This document shows positions 10,258-23,006 of a DNA stretch of 64,000 bases, in pieces (position 1 is the stretch's first letter; each line of letters starts with the position of its first letter). Source of the DNA: Cryptomeria japonica (taxonomy: Eukaryota > Streptophyta > Pinopsida > Cupressales > Cupressaceae); NCBI RefSeq assembly GCF_030272615.1, contig NC_081410.1, forward strand, positions 510,069,442-510,133,441. Reading direction: 5' to 3'. The translations under genes were made by a program, and so were the position numbers. The notes under the pieces are model-generated. The model was not told the DNA's origin and searched no databases. It saw only the letters and a program-made list of their open reading frames with translations.

Positions 10258-12935
10258 GTGCAAAAGGGCAATAGTACTGGTAAGGCACTTGATCGCCCTG
10301 TATATGCAAAGTCTAATTCCTCAACTAGAGATTCTGAAAATGATGTATTAGGTTTCCATTCTAGATTGTTTAGAAATATAGATAATACTCATGCTTTGAA
10401 TCAAGATTTATCACATGCAAGCTTTTCTGGGAGGGATAGGAATAGTTCAAATGCAATTAAACACTCTGTGCCTAGAATAGTGGATGGGAACATTAGCTTA
10501 ATCGACATAGATCAAGTCAATATATCCAATTCAGAGGAAACATTCCCTGATGAAGATAAATTATCTCAAGAAATTGAGGATCTGAATAAAAGAGTTCACC
10601 ATATAATTTCTCTAAGAGCCCAAAAGAAAGTGAATAGGGAGAAGGAAGTCAAAGCCAAATTAATGGAGAGAGATAGGCTTCTTAGACAGATAGCTGATCT
10701 TGAAGTACTTGCTAAGGAGAAAGAAAAGAGTGATTAGAGAGATTCTAATCCCCAAAACTAAACAAGCTTATAAGTCAATAGTTCAGCCAACCAGGGAAAT
10801 ATTTAGTGACTCTTAGCTTCCTAGAGCTAATATGGACAAAGGAAAACAAAAATGGGTAGATGATGGAATGGAATCTAAAGTTGTAGAAGAGATCTCTCAT
10901 AAGCTTTTAGCACATGAGAGAGAAATGGAAAGAGTGAGGAAAGAAAAGGAAGATCTCCAAATGGAATTAGAAAAGGCTGAGTTAGAAGTAGCGAATCAAG
11001 AAGTAAAAAGAAAGATTAGCTACTTAAAGGCTCCCCCTATTACATTTCCATCAGAAGATCTTAGCAAGCCTAATCCTCAACACATTTCCCTTCCCCAAGC
11101 CAACACTCAACCTGTAGTACATGCTAATATTGCCTCAGTAGGTCAAATCCCTGTGAATAAACAATACACCCAAGTACCTCAATCTCCAATCCCAAAAGTT
11201 AAAATGACCATGGGAAGTAGTAATGCTATTACCCCTTTTCAAAGGAGACCAATAAATTTTGAACAATATAGACAATTGTTCTTTGATGGGATCCTGGGAA
11301 ATCCCAATCATGTTCCTACTGAGTTAAGAGATAGACTCCATAAATTTGCTAGGAACAATGCAATTAGTGTTGAGGAACATCTGAAATCTTTTGGGGATCT
11401 AATAAACAATTATGAGATAGTAGATGAAGATGTTATTATGAAACTGTTTGTCTAATCCCTGGTTGATGATGCAAGAGATTGGTATAGAGGTCTCCCAGTT
11501 AATAGCATAGGGTCATGGGAAGACTTTAAAAATTGTTTTCAAGAGCAATATGGTGACAAGACTAATGTGAGCTTCATGCTCAATGAATTTAACAACATCA
11601 GAAAGTCAAAAAATGAAATGGACACTGATTTCAATGCGAGATTCCAGAAGGCCATGCACAGATTATATCAAGTGATGAGGTTAGATGACAACATGTGTCT
11701 TAATACATACTACAATGCATTTGATTCTAAGATGGCCTATATCTTGAGAGATAAGAATCCACATAACTTGAGAGATGCTTTTAAAATTGTCATAAATGTA
11801 GAAAGTAACAGAAAAGCATCTGGGAAGTTAGGAAGAAGGACAGATGGTAGATTATGGCAAGAAACAAAACAACAACCTAATAAAGTTGCTAAGGAGGATG
11901 ATAAGATAGAGAAATTGGTTACTGCAATGAAGGATCTGACTGCTAAGGTTAGCAAAAATGATAAACCTCATTATAGATTGGCAAGATAGACCTCCTAGAT
12001 TGCATGATATGCCATATAATACCAATTGGAAAGATGGCAAGCCCCAAATTGAGAAGCCCAAAATTGCCCAAAGTCAGGACACTCCAGACCCCTTGAAAGG
12101 GAAAACTATTCACAATATAGAAAATACTCCCTGGTGTATTGCTTGTGATGGATCACATTCTCCTCATCAATGTGCAGTGGCTCAGGCTCTTGAAGAATCT
12201 ATGAGACCAGAAACAGAGCCTGACATCAATATGTTTGAAACAATCATAGAAAGTGATGAGAAATCTATGCAAAGTGGATATAGTGATGTGCTAGATAATG
12301 AAAGGTTAGCGCAAGGACAATTAACCTTAGATTGGCATCCTACATTAAATGTGGTAACAATTGAGGATGAAGAGGTTCATCTTAGGAGGCCTAGTGAGGA
12401 AGAAGTTAAAAATCTCACTAAAGCTACCATTGCCAAAGCAAAACACAATTATAACCTGAGAAGCACTAAGAGAGACACTGATCAGGGTGAGCTGGGTTCT
12501 ATGTTCATAAAAGAGGTCACTCAAAAGGGGGCATCAAGTAGTGCTACCACTGTTCCTAAGGTTGGTTAAGAAAAAGGGGAACAAGTTAAAGATGTACCCA
12601 AAGGCACAAATGATAAAAATGTTGGTGATGTACAAGGAGCAGCAACAGTGAAAAAGGCAAGTTAGCTCAAGAGAGAAAGAGTCAGAGCTAACACTGAAAT
12701 AAGAAATAGCTCCACATTCGACTTGGCTCAAGCTCTTACTCAAATGAAGGTCATGGTCCCCTTAGTAGAATTACTGAAGATTAAAAAATATAAGGATGCA
12801 ACCTTGTCTTTATTTTCTAGTATATCTGATAGTGACACAGTCCTACCCACTAGTTCAGTTAGAAAAGGAAAAGAACCAAAGTTCCAAACCCCAGAGGTAT
12901 ATGTTGGAACCACTATTACTCAAGAGCCTTCATAG
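10258..12935 (+). pseudogene. gag: gag of the giant Ty3 element (broken)
   Basis: A Lys/Glu-rich N-terminal part (10258-11060) is followed by a capsid-type retrotransposon gag domain (11260-11850) with the usual DDARDWYRGL, SWEDF and FQEQYGD landmarks. Near 12140 is a nucleocapsid-like motif CIACDGSHSPHQC (C-X2-C-X3-H-X4-C), one residue shorter than the usual retroviral knuckle. Stops occur near 10735 and 11453 and the frame shifts near 11960-11990. In the family gag packages element RNA in cytoplasmic particles. The true start is uncertain because the upstream frame is damaged. Confidence 0.8.
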
Positions 12936-12964
12936 GTAGATCCTTTTTATGTTACTTTATTAGT

Positions 12965-13477
12965 AAACAACCATTAATAAAAAACTATATGATAGATTCA
13001 GGAGCTACTGCTAATGTAATGCCCTATGGTGTTATGAAAGAATTAGGACTGTCAGTAACTACTGTATATGGAAAATATTATGCTATGGATAACTGGGAAG
13101 TGCCTGTGATAGGCACAATGAAAGATGTTGAGGTAAAAATAGCCGCATTCCTTGATGCCACTTACAAAATGGATGTTATTGTTACTGACACTAAACCCCA
13201 CTATGGTATGTTACTTTCCAGACAATGGGCAACAACAGTAGGTGGAAATGTTCAACTGGACTTATCCTATGCTACCATTCCAATTAATGGAAGTCAGGTT
13301 AAATTGTGCAAAGAGCCACGAGCTCCTAGGGTAATTGAAAATGTAGACCCTAGTATGCTCAATTGTATGATTGATAGAGATCTAGATAACTTTAGGCTTC
13401 AACCAATTTTACCTCAACTGAAGAATACTGACCCTATTGTGGTTGAATTACAAGTGCAACAATATGGATTGTGGTAG
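12965..13477 (+). pseudogene. Aspartic protease domain of the giant Ty3 element
   Basis: The catalytic motif MIDSGATANVMP starts at 12989 with Asp at 12995, followed by a typical retropepsin fold length and an LLSRQW block. Upstream, FYVTLLVNN at 12945-12975 belongs to the same domain but lies in another frame after a one-base loss. The active-site triad itself is intact. A TAG at 13475 separates it from the RNase H domain in the same frame. Confidence 0.82.
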
Positions 13478-14068
13478 ATGTACTTTGATGGAGCTTGCTC
13501 CAAAGAAGGATCTGGAGCAGGGGTTCTTTTTGTGTCCCCATCAAGTATAACTTTCAAGTATTCATTTTTGTTGGCCTTCCAATGCACAAATAATACTGCA
13601 GAATATGAAGCCCTGTTACTAGGACTTGAGGTTGCAAAAAGGCATGGAAACCAGCTGTTGAAAGTGATGGGGGATTCAGAATTGGTTGTCTCTCAGGTGA
13701 GATCTAAATATGAATCCAAGAATGATAGATTAAAGCAATATAAGCATACTGTTTGGGATGTAATTGAGCATTTTGATGCATTTTCTATTAATTCGATAGA
13801 GCGAGCAAAGAATATTATGGCAGATTTCCTAGCTAATGTTGCTTTGAAAAATGATGATGCAACACTAACTAGTATTTCCACTATGGAAATAAAATTTATG
13901 CCTGATATTCTTGATAATGTGTACAATTGGCAAGTTTTTGCTGATGATGAAGACATTCTTAGGTTCATCCAATGTGTTGATGATTATGATGGACAAAAGA
14001 TTGATTGCAATGCATTGGTAGAGGTGATAGATAATAAGGAGACTGTGTTTGGAAATGATTTGGTCTAG
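13478..14068 (+). pseudogene. Archaeal-type RNase H domain, upstream of RT
   Basis: Begins MYFDGACSK with a catalytic Asp at about 13487, then TNNTAEYEALLLGLEVAK (Glu), MGDSELV (Asp) and IMADFLANVA (Asp), a complete set of RNase H carboxylates. The TNN-AEYEA signature is that of the archaeal-like RNase H acquired by Tat elements rather than the ordinary Ty3 RNase H. Here it lies between protease and RT rather than after the ordinary RNase H as in Ogre/Retand. It looks the more functional of the two RNase H domains in this element. Confidence 0.82.
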
Positions 14069-14161
14069 TTGGAAACTAATGAAATACCTATAGGATTGGT
14101 AGAACTAAAGAGCATGTTTAGTTACAATGATAGTCACTTACATCAATAGTCTACCACCAAA

Positions 14162-15577
14162 TTGGAAGAATTAGAGGAGGTAAATTTGGGGACTGAATCA
14201 TCCCCTAAGTTAGTATATATTGGCAAAAAATTACGTTCTCATGTTAGAAATAATCTTATTAATTTATTGAGGAAATACAAACATGTTTTTGCTTGGTCTT
14301 ATGAGGACCTAAAGGCGTATAGACAAGATCTTTTTCAGTGTGAAGTTCCTTTTCTTCTAGATGCTAAGCCTTTTAGACAAAAATAGAGACCTATTAATCC
14401 CTTATTAGAAGCTAAGATGCAGCAGGAGCTGACTAAATTAAGAGAAGGGGGGATTATCAGACCTATAAGACATTCTTCATGGGTCTCCAATTTGGTCCCA
14501 GTAAGGAAGAAGAATGGAGACATCAGATTATGTGTAGATTTTAGGAATTTAAATGTTGCTTCCTTGAAAGATAACTACTTATCCCCAAATATGGAAGCCA
14601 TGCTACAGAGAGTGACAGGATGTGACCTTTTATCCATGATGGACGGTTTCTTAGGATATAATCAAGTGTTAGTGAAGGAATCTGAACAGTTTAAAACAAC
14701 TTTCACTACTCCATGGGGAACATATGTTTATGTGAGAATTCCATTCGAACTAAAAAATGTTGGAGCTACATTTCAAAGACCCATGGACATAGCTTTCAAA
14801 GAATTCATTAACATCATCATGGTGGTTTATCAAGATGATCTAACTTGTTTCTCTAAGAAGGCTGATGATCATTGTGGATATCTGGAGAAGGTGTTCAATA
14901 ACGCCTTGGAATTTGGTGTATCACTAAATCCCAAGAAATGTCATTTTGGGGTAACTGAGGGAAAGCTATTGGGACACATAGTTTCCAAGGAAGGGGTAAG
15001 GATAGACCCTAAAAGAATTGAAGCAATCAATAAGGTGTCTGAACCTAAAAATGTAAAAGGTATTCAATCTTTTTTAGGCAAAGTAAATTTTGTTAGGAGA
15101 TTCATTGCAAACTTTGCAGAGATAGTGAAGCCTATTGTCAAGCTCTTCAAGAAGGATACCAAATTTTGTTGGGATCAAGAACCCTGAAAAGCTTTTGCTG
15201 AAATTAAGAAGGCAATCCAGGAAGCACCAATGTTGAAATCTCCTAATTACAGTAAGCCTTTTTCTCTGTTTTCCTTTGCTTCATATCATATAGTAGTAGT
15301 GGTATTGTTACAAAAGGATGAGGAAGGATATGAACATCCTATAGCCTTCTACAACAAGTCTTTGCAAGCAGCAGAACTGCACACCATGGAAAAACAAGCT
15401 TATGCTTAGGTCAAAGTTGTCAAAGCTTTTAGGCCATATTTGGTGAATGCAAATATCATTGCCTATGTCCCACATGTTGTAGTTAAAGATATTTTGTCCT
15501 AGTCTGAGGTTACAGGGAAAATATGCAGATGGATTAATAGAATTCAAGAATTTGACTTAGAGATAAAGATCACCAAA
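14162..15577 (+). pseudogene. Reverse transcriptase and degenerate RNase H
   Basis: RT covers 14417-15187: motifs VPVRKKNGDIRLCVDFRNLN, LLSMMDGFLGYNQ and LKNVGATFQR, and the catalytic box VYQDDL (14825-14842, a YxDD with Gln). A TAG at 14384 and a TGA at 15185 interrupt it. The ordinary Ty3 RNase H follows (15230-15560): its first catalytic region reads LFSFASYHIV where a TDAS-type Asp is expected, and the later TDH-type Asp is replaced in IIAYVPHVV, although the EKQAYA Glu remains. It also carries stops near 15406 and 15500. This half therefore looks non-catalytic and may have been only structural, as in other Tat elements. Confidence 0.85.
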
Positions 15578-16948
15578 TTGGTGAGAGGTCTAGGTTTGGC
15601 TAAGCTCATGACTGAGTCCAATCTTATGAATGTAGAGATACATAATGTCAAAGTTGGAGATGCTTTAGTCACTAGCATTGAGAGACAACCTTGGTACTCA
15701 GAAATAGTCCAATTTTTAAGAGGTGTTGCATTCTTAGAAGAAATGACATATAATCAGAAAAGAACTCTGAAACTTAAGTCCCAAAAGTATGTGCTTATTC
15801 AGGGTGATTTGTTCTGGAGAAAAAGAGATGGAGAGTTACTAATGTGTTTGGATGAATTTCAAGCCAAACAGGTGTTTACTGAAATGCATGATGGAGTATG
15901 TGGGGGTCATTATTCTGCCAAAACAACTACTAGTAAGATAATCCGAGCTGGATACTATTGGCCTACTTTATTCAAAGATGCCCATGCATATGTTCAGAAA
16001 TGTGACCCATGTCAGAAGTTTTCATCCAAGCTGAAGTATGAAGGAGCCTTGCCCCTAAATCCAGTCTCTGTAGAAGCTCCTTTTGTTCAATGGGGCATTG
16101 AATTTATTGGAGAAATCATTGAGGTGTCAGGGAGAGGTCATAGATGGATCATAGTAGCCACTGACTACTTTACAAAATGGATAGAAGCTACTCCTACAAG
16201 AAGAGCTACAAGCAAGGTTTTTATTGATTTCCTGATGGACAATGTAATAACTAGGTTTGGAACGCCTACTAAATTGGTAATGGATAATGCCATGAGTTTC
16301 AGATCAAAAGAGTTTGTAGGATTTTGTACCAATCATGGAATACTCATGTCTTACTCTTCACCTTATCATCCTTAGGGGAATGGACAAGTAGAATCCAACA
16401 ATAAAAGCCTTTTGAACATCATTAAGAAAATCTTGGAAGAGAATAAAAGATCTTGGGATCAAAAATTGAAGTTAGCTCTATGGGCAGATAGAATAACAGT
16501 GAAGAAATCCATTGGAATGTCACCTTTTGAACTAGTGTATGGTGCCCAAGCTAGATTGCTAGTAAACAATCTTCTTCCAGTTTATAAGTTTTTGCAAAAT
16601 GAGGACATGGAAATATCTGAACCGATGGAGAATAGAATGATCCAAATTGTAGAGATGGAAGAGCTTAGAACTTCTGCCCATAAGAGAAATCAGAAGATCC
16701 AATTGCAGTCCAAATACCTTTTTGATAAGAGGACGTCACTAAGGAAGTTCCAAATTGATGACATGGTTCTTCAGTGGAATGCAAAAGGACAGGATAAGGG
16801 AAAGCACAAGAAATTTGAATCACTGTGGATTGGCCCTTTTGTGGTTTGTGACTTAAATGGTAAGGATTCATATTTTTTGAAGAATATGAATGATGAAATA
16901 CAGGAATTTCCAGTGCATGGACAATTCCTGAAGCATTATTTCTCTTAA
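15578..16948 (+). pseudogene. Integrase of the giant Ty3 element
   Basis: An HHCC zinc-binding region (MHDGVCGGHYS ... CDPCQK, 15885-16015) precedes the catalytic core. The first acidic residue sits in WGIEFIGE and is Glu (codon 16100-16102) rather than the usual Asp; the second is Asp in VMDNAMSF (about 16280); the third is Glu in GNGQVESNN (about 16390). A TAG at 16373 splits the core. The C-terminus ends FPVHGQFLKHYFS with a natural-looking stop at 16948. Integrase inserts element cDNA; this copy could not without read-through, and the Asp-to-Glu change may reduce or abolish activity. Confidence 0.85.
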
Positions 16949-17077
16949 TTTCCATGCACAGTAGGTCCTTTGTTTGTACATATTTTGTTTCTTTCTTGCT
17001 TTTCTGTTTGGGTCTGTGTTTTGGTCTATTTCTCTAGAGTTTCTGAGTTTTCTTGTGTTGACCTTGTGATCAACCAT

Positions 17078-17093
17078 CCCCAGTCAGAGCCAC
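17078..17093. other. Inverted primer-site-like sequence abutting the 3' LTR
   Basis: CCCCAGTCAGAGCCAC ends exactly where the 3' LTR begins. Its reverse complement, GTGGCTCTGACTGGGG, resembles the primer-binding region GTGGCGACTCTGCTGGGG at 9927-9944, sharing both ends. A polypurine tract would be expected here and none is visible. Confidence 0.55.
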
Positions 17094-17449
17094 TGTTATC
17101 ACTATTTAAAGAATGGGTTTGCCTTTTCCATAAGTTAGTTAATTTTTTTATTTTTTGAATTAATCCTGCTTTCAGTTGGTTCAGCTCTTTGTTAGGTCTT
17201 AGGGCTTTTAGGGTTTTAATTTCAAATTCTCCTTTTGCTTCACAAAATATTGAAAACCCCTAGTTTCTAATTCCTCGTTACTTTATCCACTTAAGTAATG
17301 GGTCTCAGATTCGTGAGAAGTGTCCCCCCTTGTCATTTGCCTAGGATGTCTTGTGAATTAATTATAATTTTTATGCCTTATACCTTTTCTTCCTAATGTT
17401 CCAGGCCCATTAAGTTGGGTGCATCTTTCAGAAAAATCTATGGTTCTCA

Positions 17450-18925
17450 CTATTTCACAAAGTTAAAGTGCTCGTGGTTTAAGACTCACGAAATGGTGAA
17501 AAAGAGGTGGGCCTGCAATGAAAAGGAATTGTGTTCAAAATGACTAAAAGGGTCACACTTAAAAGACGGTCATCTTAGATTTCATCCAACAGCTAGTGCT
17601 GTTTCATAGCCTGAACTTGCGGATAAAATACCTCTCATGAAATGGCGAAATGATGGTGGGCTCAGAATGAAGAGGAATTGCTTAAAGGGTTTCACTTAAA
17701 GAATGATAATTTTCAATCTAATCTGATGGTTCACGCTATTTCGCAAGGAAAAATGGCTTGTGGTTTAAGACTCGCGAAATGGCGATATGATGCAGCATTC
17801 CAAGCGGATGGTCTAGCTAGTCTTGAAGGCAAGTAAGATGATAGAGAGGAACCTAATGTTTTTCTCTTAGCAAATCAAAGATTGACATGTCAGCTTGAAA
17901 GATGACTAGATGCTGTGTGTTCAAAGTTAAGTCAGAGGGCCCACATTTGCAAGTAAAAGTTTGAAGTGTAAAGATCGATCAGGCCTCATTTGATTGGACG
18001 ACCCGCGTTATTTCGTGAAGGTGAAGTGCTCGCATTTTAAGCCCTGCGAAATGGTGAAATGAAAATGGCGACAATATAGTAGGCTAACCGGTGAGCAAGT
18101 TAGATGAAGATTGACGGCCCACGTGGTTTCGTAAATTGAAGATGCATGAATATTAGAGGCTGCGAAATGGCAAAAAGGTTTTTTGTTCTTAAAGGCAAAG
18201 AGAACATGAAGTGTAAAGGTCGGTCAACTCTCATTTGATCTAATGGCTGGTGCTATTTTGCGCTTGTAAGATGCCTGAAGGATATGCACAGCGAAATGGT
18301 GAAACTAAAGGAGATTCATCTTGATGCCAGGCTAAACAGTGACATGTACATGAGCACGTGGCTTCCACAGAGATTGAAGGTGCCAAGGTGTAACTGATAG
18401 TTTTAAAAGGGGGTATAACATGCGGCTGACTCAGATTTAAACTTAATAAGTTTCCTAGGGAAAATGGTTAGGTGCCATGTGGTATCTGGTAACTAGAGGA
18501 GGAGCGGAGCAAGCAAGCCAATATAAGAGTCTTCACTCAAAGGATGATCAAGTATGGTTTGATTTGATGGTTAGCACTATTTCGTAGCCTAAAGTTGAAT
18601 GTAGATTAAGATCTATGAAATAGCGAGAACCTGTTAGCTGTTAGGTGAAGGTGCAGTTAGTGAAAAACCTGACTGTCTAGGTGAAAGTTAAAGGCTGCAC
18701 AGTTTGGGTCCCATCTGACGCCTAGCGTAGTTTTGCAAAGGTAAGGTGCTCAAGAGATAAAACTCACGAAATGACAAAACAAAATAAGGCCCAGTGAAAA
18801 GGGTAAAAGTACTAAGCTAGTGTAAAGACTGATCAACTCTCATTTGTTCAGACGACGGACGTTATTTCGTGAAGTAAAGTTGCCAAGAAATTAAGCTTTG
18901 CGAAATAGCGAAAAGAGAAAATGCA
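17450..18925 (+). repeat. Hairpin array, 3' LTR copy
   Basis: The same units occur in the same order, with loci near 17450, 17595, 17737, 18009, 18126, 18254, 18579, 18729 and 18863. Several arms have lost a CG by transition (CACG to CATG, TTTCG to TTTCA), but most units still keep recognisable arms. Confidence 0.8.
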
Positions 18926-19266
18926 TAGGCATTGTGACCCGTTGGAGTGAAAATTTTGAATTCTTTCATGAATTCAATTCTGAAGGGATGGCCAAGCATG
19001 TGGAATCAATGTCACAGTTAAGAGCCCAGCCGCCATATATGATCTCGTATCAATTAAACTGAGGTATCATTCTAAAGAGCACTTGTAAAGAAGCAGTAAC
19101 AGAGTGGACTTCTTCAGTTGCAGAGCTAATTCCTTTGAGTACAAGCAGGTTTTTCTATACTCTTGTTTGGCCATCATTTTTTAACTATGTGTTTTATTAA
19201 GGTTTTAATCTGTCATAGAACAATTGAAGGAGATTGTTAAATTGCTTGCTTGATTTTCTAAAAGAG

Positions 19267-22200
19267 ATAGTACCTAAGAGGGAATTCTCAGGAAAGGTCA
19301 ATTACCACGAGAGGGCCATTTGTGATGATTTCCTTGAACAGTTGACGTTGTCAACTAATGTGGCTTCCAAAAAGAAAGAATTGGTGCCAAGAGCTTCTCG
19401 CCTGAAAATAGGAGAGGGTTTATATGATAAGGGAAATTGATTAAGAGACCCTCAAATAGGGATGTGTGGGTTGGGATTATTCAAGATTGGATTTAGTATG
19501 AGAAATTCTTTGGCCCCTCAGAATAGTATATGGGAGTTGGATGTTGGAAAGTTGGTGGTTCCCGGGGTTTTCTTCGATGTAGATCTTCTAACTCAGATTG
19601 CACATAACTATGACCCAACTTCAAGAAGTGTTAAGGATATCAGTGGGAAGACCCTCATTGAAATTAATAATGAGGAATTCAGGAATGCCTTTTGGTAAAA
19701 TGAATACACTAATTTTCTGGAGCCTATTGATTTTAAATCACTAGCTCAGGTGTATAATGTGCAAAGAAACCACCTAAGAAATGGGCCTCTCAAAGAATTC
19801 TTTTTGAAGATAGGCGGGTTGATTGTTGTGGGACCTAACACTAAAGAGCCGTTTTCTCTAAATTTGTTTACCCTTAGGGCTAAAGGATTATACTGGTCAC
19901 TCTGCGAAATCCTAGGGGAAGATGTTGAAGCAAATATGCCTACTCAGTACATGTTGATGGTTGCCCTGATTTTGAATCCTTTTGTGGCAATAACTTTTGA
20001 TTATGCTTCTTTTATAATTGATGCTATCCATAATGGATTGATAGGGATCAAGAATGGGAAAGTAGATAGGCCCTTCAGGTGGTACTCCCTTCTTATGCAT
20101 TTATTTTTATTCAAAGGTGGTGATTATTTTGCAAGTGGGATGGACCTTGTAAAAGAGAAGGATGAAGAAAAGATGCCAGTGCAATTATGGAGCACATTTC
20201 TGTCATGGGATAGAGAAGATGCAAGTTTTCTAATGTTTGATAAATATTTTGCATCAAAAATTAGGACCCTTATCTGTTCGGAAAACCCAAGAGTTCCTAA
20301 GGTGCTTTTGGAATTAATTAGGCCACAAGAGTTTGCAGAGGACATAAAAATTGTCCACAATTGGGGTGATATTTACTTATACCCTGTTTCCATAGTGTTC
20401 AGAATATATGGTTTCATAGGTGCCCCATTTTTGTTACCTTATCAGGTCCCTCTTAAAGTGGGAATTGCAGAGATTCTTAGGAAGATTGGTGCTATGCAAG
20501 AGGCAAAATTGACTGGCAGAGGTAAGGAGATAATTTTCCCTACAATTACCATGGCACACCAATTTGTGATAACCAAAGGAGGTTGGAAATGTTTTGAAGA
20601 TTTCCTCTAGCCATATCATTTATCAACTATTGTCTCTCGGTGTGCTGACCCCAAAGATTTCTTCAATGGTATGTTTAGGAAGAGGGCTGTATGCAAAGCT
20701 AAGCCCCATCAATTTCAGTTCCCTGAAGACCTCATCAGGAATAAGTTTGATTTAGATTAACAAGAGCTGAGAAAGGAAAAGTGGGTAGCCTATAAGAAGG
20801 CCTTAGACTTGGTGCACCAACTTGACATAAGTTATGACCCTTTGTCTGGCTTTCACCCCTTTGCAGAGAAGATGAAGTTCTTAATTCTTAGTTTTTAGGA
20901 GCTGATGCAAGTACTAAAAGAAAAGATTGAGGTTGTATTTAAAAACAATCCTGAGAAAGAAACACTGATCCTAAGTAGGTCTGCATCTTCTAGGGCGATC
21001 CCTCCTGGTAATTACATGCTACATAAGAAATCTAATTTAAGTGTACTTATGCCTGCTTCAGGGGAACCCTCTACCTCTAAAGGTAAGAGGAAGATAAATG
21101 ATGTCATTGACATCCCTAGTAGCCCAAAGAAACAAAGAGTGGGAAAAGAGGTACAACCTGAAGAACCTTTGTACTCCCCATCTCAATCTTCTGTCCATAT
21201 AGGAGATGAATACGCAGCTGCTGAGCAACTATTGCAGTTAGGCAATTTAGGGGAAATTGCCTACACTTATGATGAGGTAGAGGAAGGAATGCTAGAAGAG
21301 CCCTTAGCTACTGAAATGGATATCACCATCAATGAATTCAAAGACCATGAATGGGATCCTAAGATCAAATAGGCTAGTGAAGATTTCTTGGCTGATGACA
21401 AATTTATCACATCAGAAGCATTTATACAATTTGTGTGGAAGCAGAGCATTGACAAATACAATGCAAGGTGTAACAAAAGGAAGAGTGAGCAGCCTCATAA
21501 AGACCCAGCTGTAGTTGAGGAAGAAATACAGAAAGAAATGGTTGAAGAATTTAAGACCATTACTCCTTAGCAAGGAAGAGACATGGTGGCACAGGCTGGG
21601 GTACTCATTCTCCCCGAATGGGATATAGCAGATGCTCTAGTCCTGGAAGTAGTAAGAAATGAGACTAAACGTATGAAGGGAGTCACTTTCAATAAAGACA
21701 ATGTTGCATTAGTTATGTGGTCTCTGGAAAGAGATGAAAATAAGAAGAAAAAGGACACCTCAATGTCAAGTTACCTTAGAGGGATGATGGTGAAGAGGGT
21801 GCAGACTATTGGGGTAGTGGAAGCTGCTAGCACTGTACTAGAAACTACAAAATTTAGTGTTACAGTAGAGGAAAGGGAAGCCAAGTAAAAGGCAGATATC
21901 CAGGTTAAATTGGAGACAGTTTTAAAATCCTACACTAATTCCCAAGAAGAGGTAAGGAACATAGATAGTATCATTGCTAAATTGCAGAAGCAACTAGCAG
22001 GACAGTATCATCATGGTGAATCCTCAACACTGATGATCTCCTCTTCTCTTGCTAGACCTCCACCTACCAGCCCTATCATTGAGTTCCCATCGTCTCCAGC
22101 ACCTTCTAGCTCCCAAATGATTGAGATTACTCCTCAAGAGTTAGAGAATTTAAGATAGGCTCAAGCCCTATATGCAAAGAAGTATGAGGATAGAGTAAAG

Positions 22201-22962
22201 GCCGCTGCCACTAGTTTTGCAATTACCGTGAATGCCTCATTGCTATACAATAATGTAGGTAAAATTTTGGATATATGGAATGAGCTTAGAGGAGATAAGG
22301 CCATGTTGACACCTATTTTTGACAAATGGAGGCCTAGGGAGCAAGATTTAGAGTTTATGTGTGCATCTTATGATGAAGCAAGGGCCAATCCTATCATTAA
22401 ATCCACTTGTGACATCACCAAAGATTTAGTACAATTAGCAGTAGGGGTGGATAATGTTGATAGGAAAGTTAACTTGTGCAAAAAGGAGTATGTTGATCAG
22501 GTTTTTGAGTTGCTCCTAGGAGTTTTTGCTAGCCCAGATCAACTGAAGGACAAACAAATGTGGCTTAAGGAGGTAGAAGCCAAACAGTCAGCAAGAATTA
22601 AAGGAATTATTTATCTAGATGATGCTTCCTTCTTTGTTGTGACAATACAGGAGATAGAGAAAATTAAGTCACATTATGGTTTTCTCAATTTAGAAGTCAA
22701 CAAGATGAGAAACTCCTGGAAAAGGTTGACCAAGGCCAAGGCTAAAGTGATTAATTTCTCATGGCCAACCGATGATGTGTATGATGAGTGGAAAACAAAA
22801 TATGCCACCCATGATCTAGAACAGTTAGAGAGCACCCCTGAAAAGGTAGAAGAGGTTGTGCAACCAAACAGCCTGTTGAAGAAGCTGTGGAGACCGCAAA
22901 GAACTTGTAACTGTTTTTGTAAAAGGCTTTGTAACTTCTTTTTTGGAAAGAAATCACTGTAA
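19267..22962 (+). pseudogene. LTR-embedded accessory ORF (3' copy)
   Basis: Second copy of the 5358-8982 frame. The start codon is now ATA (19267). Stops fall at 19438, 19696, 20608 (shared with the 5' copy), about 20758, about 20896, about 21370, 21568, 21886 and 22156, and a 2-nt insertion near 22860 shifts the last 35 codons. It keeps the region deleted in the 5' copy near 6810 and has Gln or Trp codons at most sites where the 5' copy has stops. If expressed from genomic RNA, this 3' copy is the one lying downstream of pol, the position of nef or sag in some retroviruses. Confidence 0.8.
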
Positions 22963-23006
22963 CAAATTCTCCTCGGAAAGTCTGAAGCTTTGTGCATCCA
23001 TATTGT

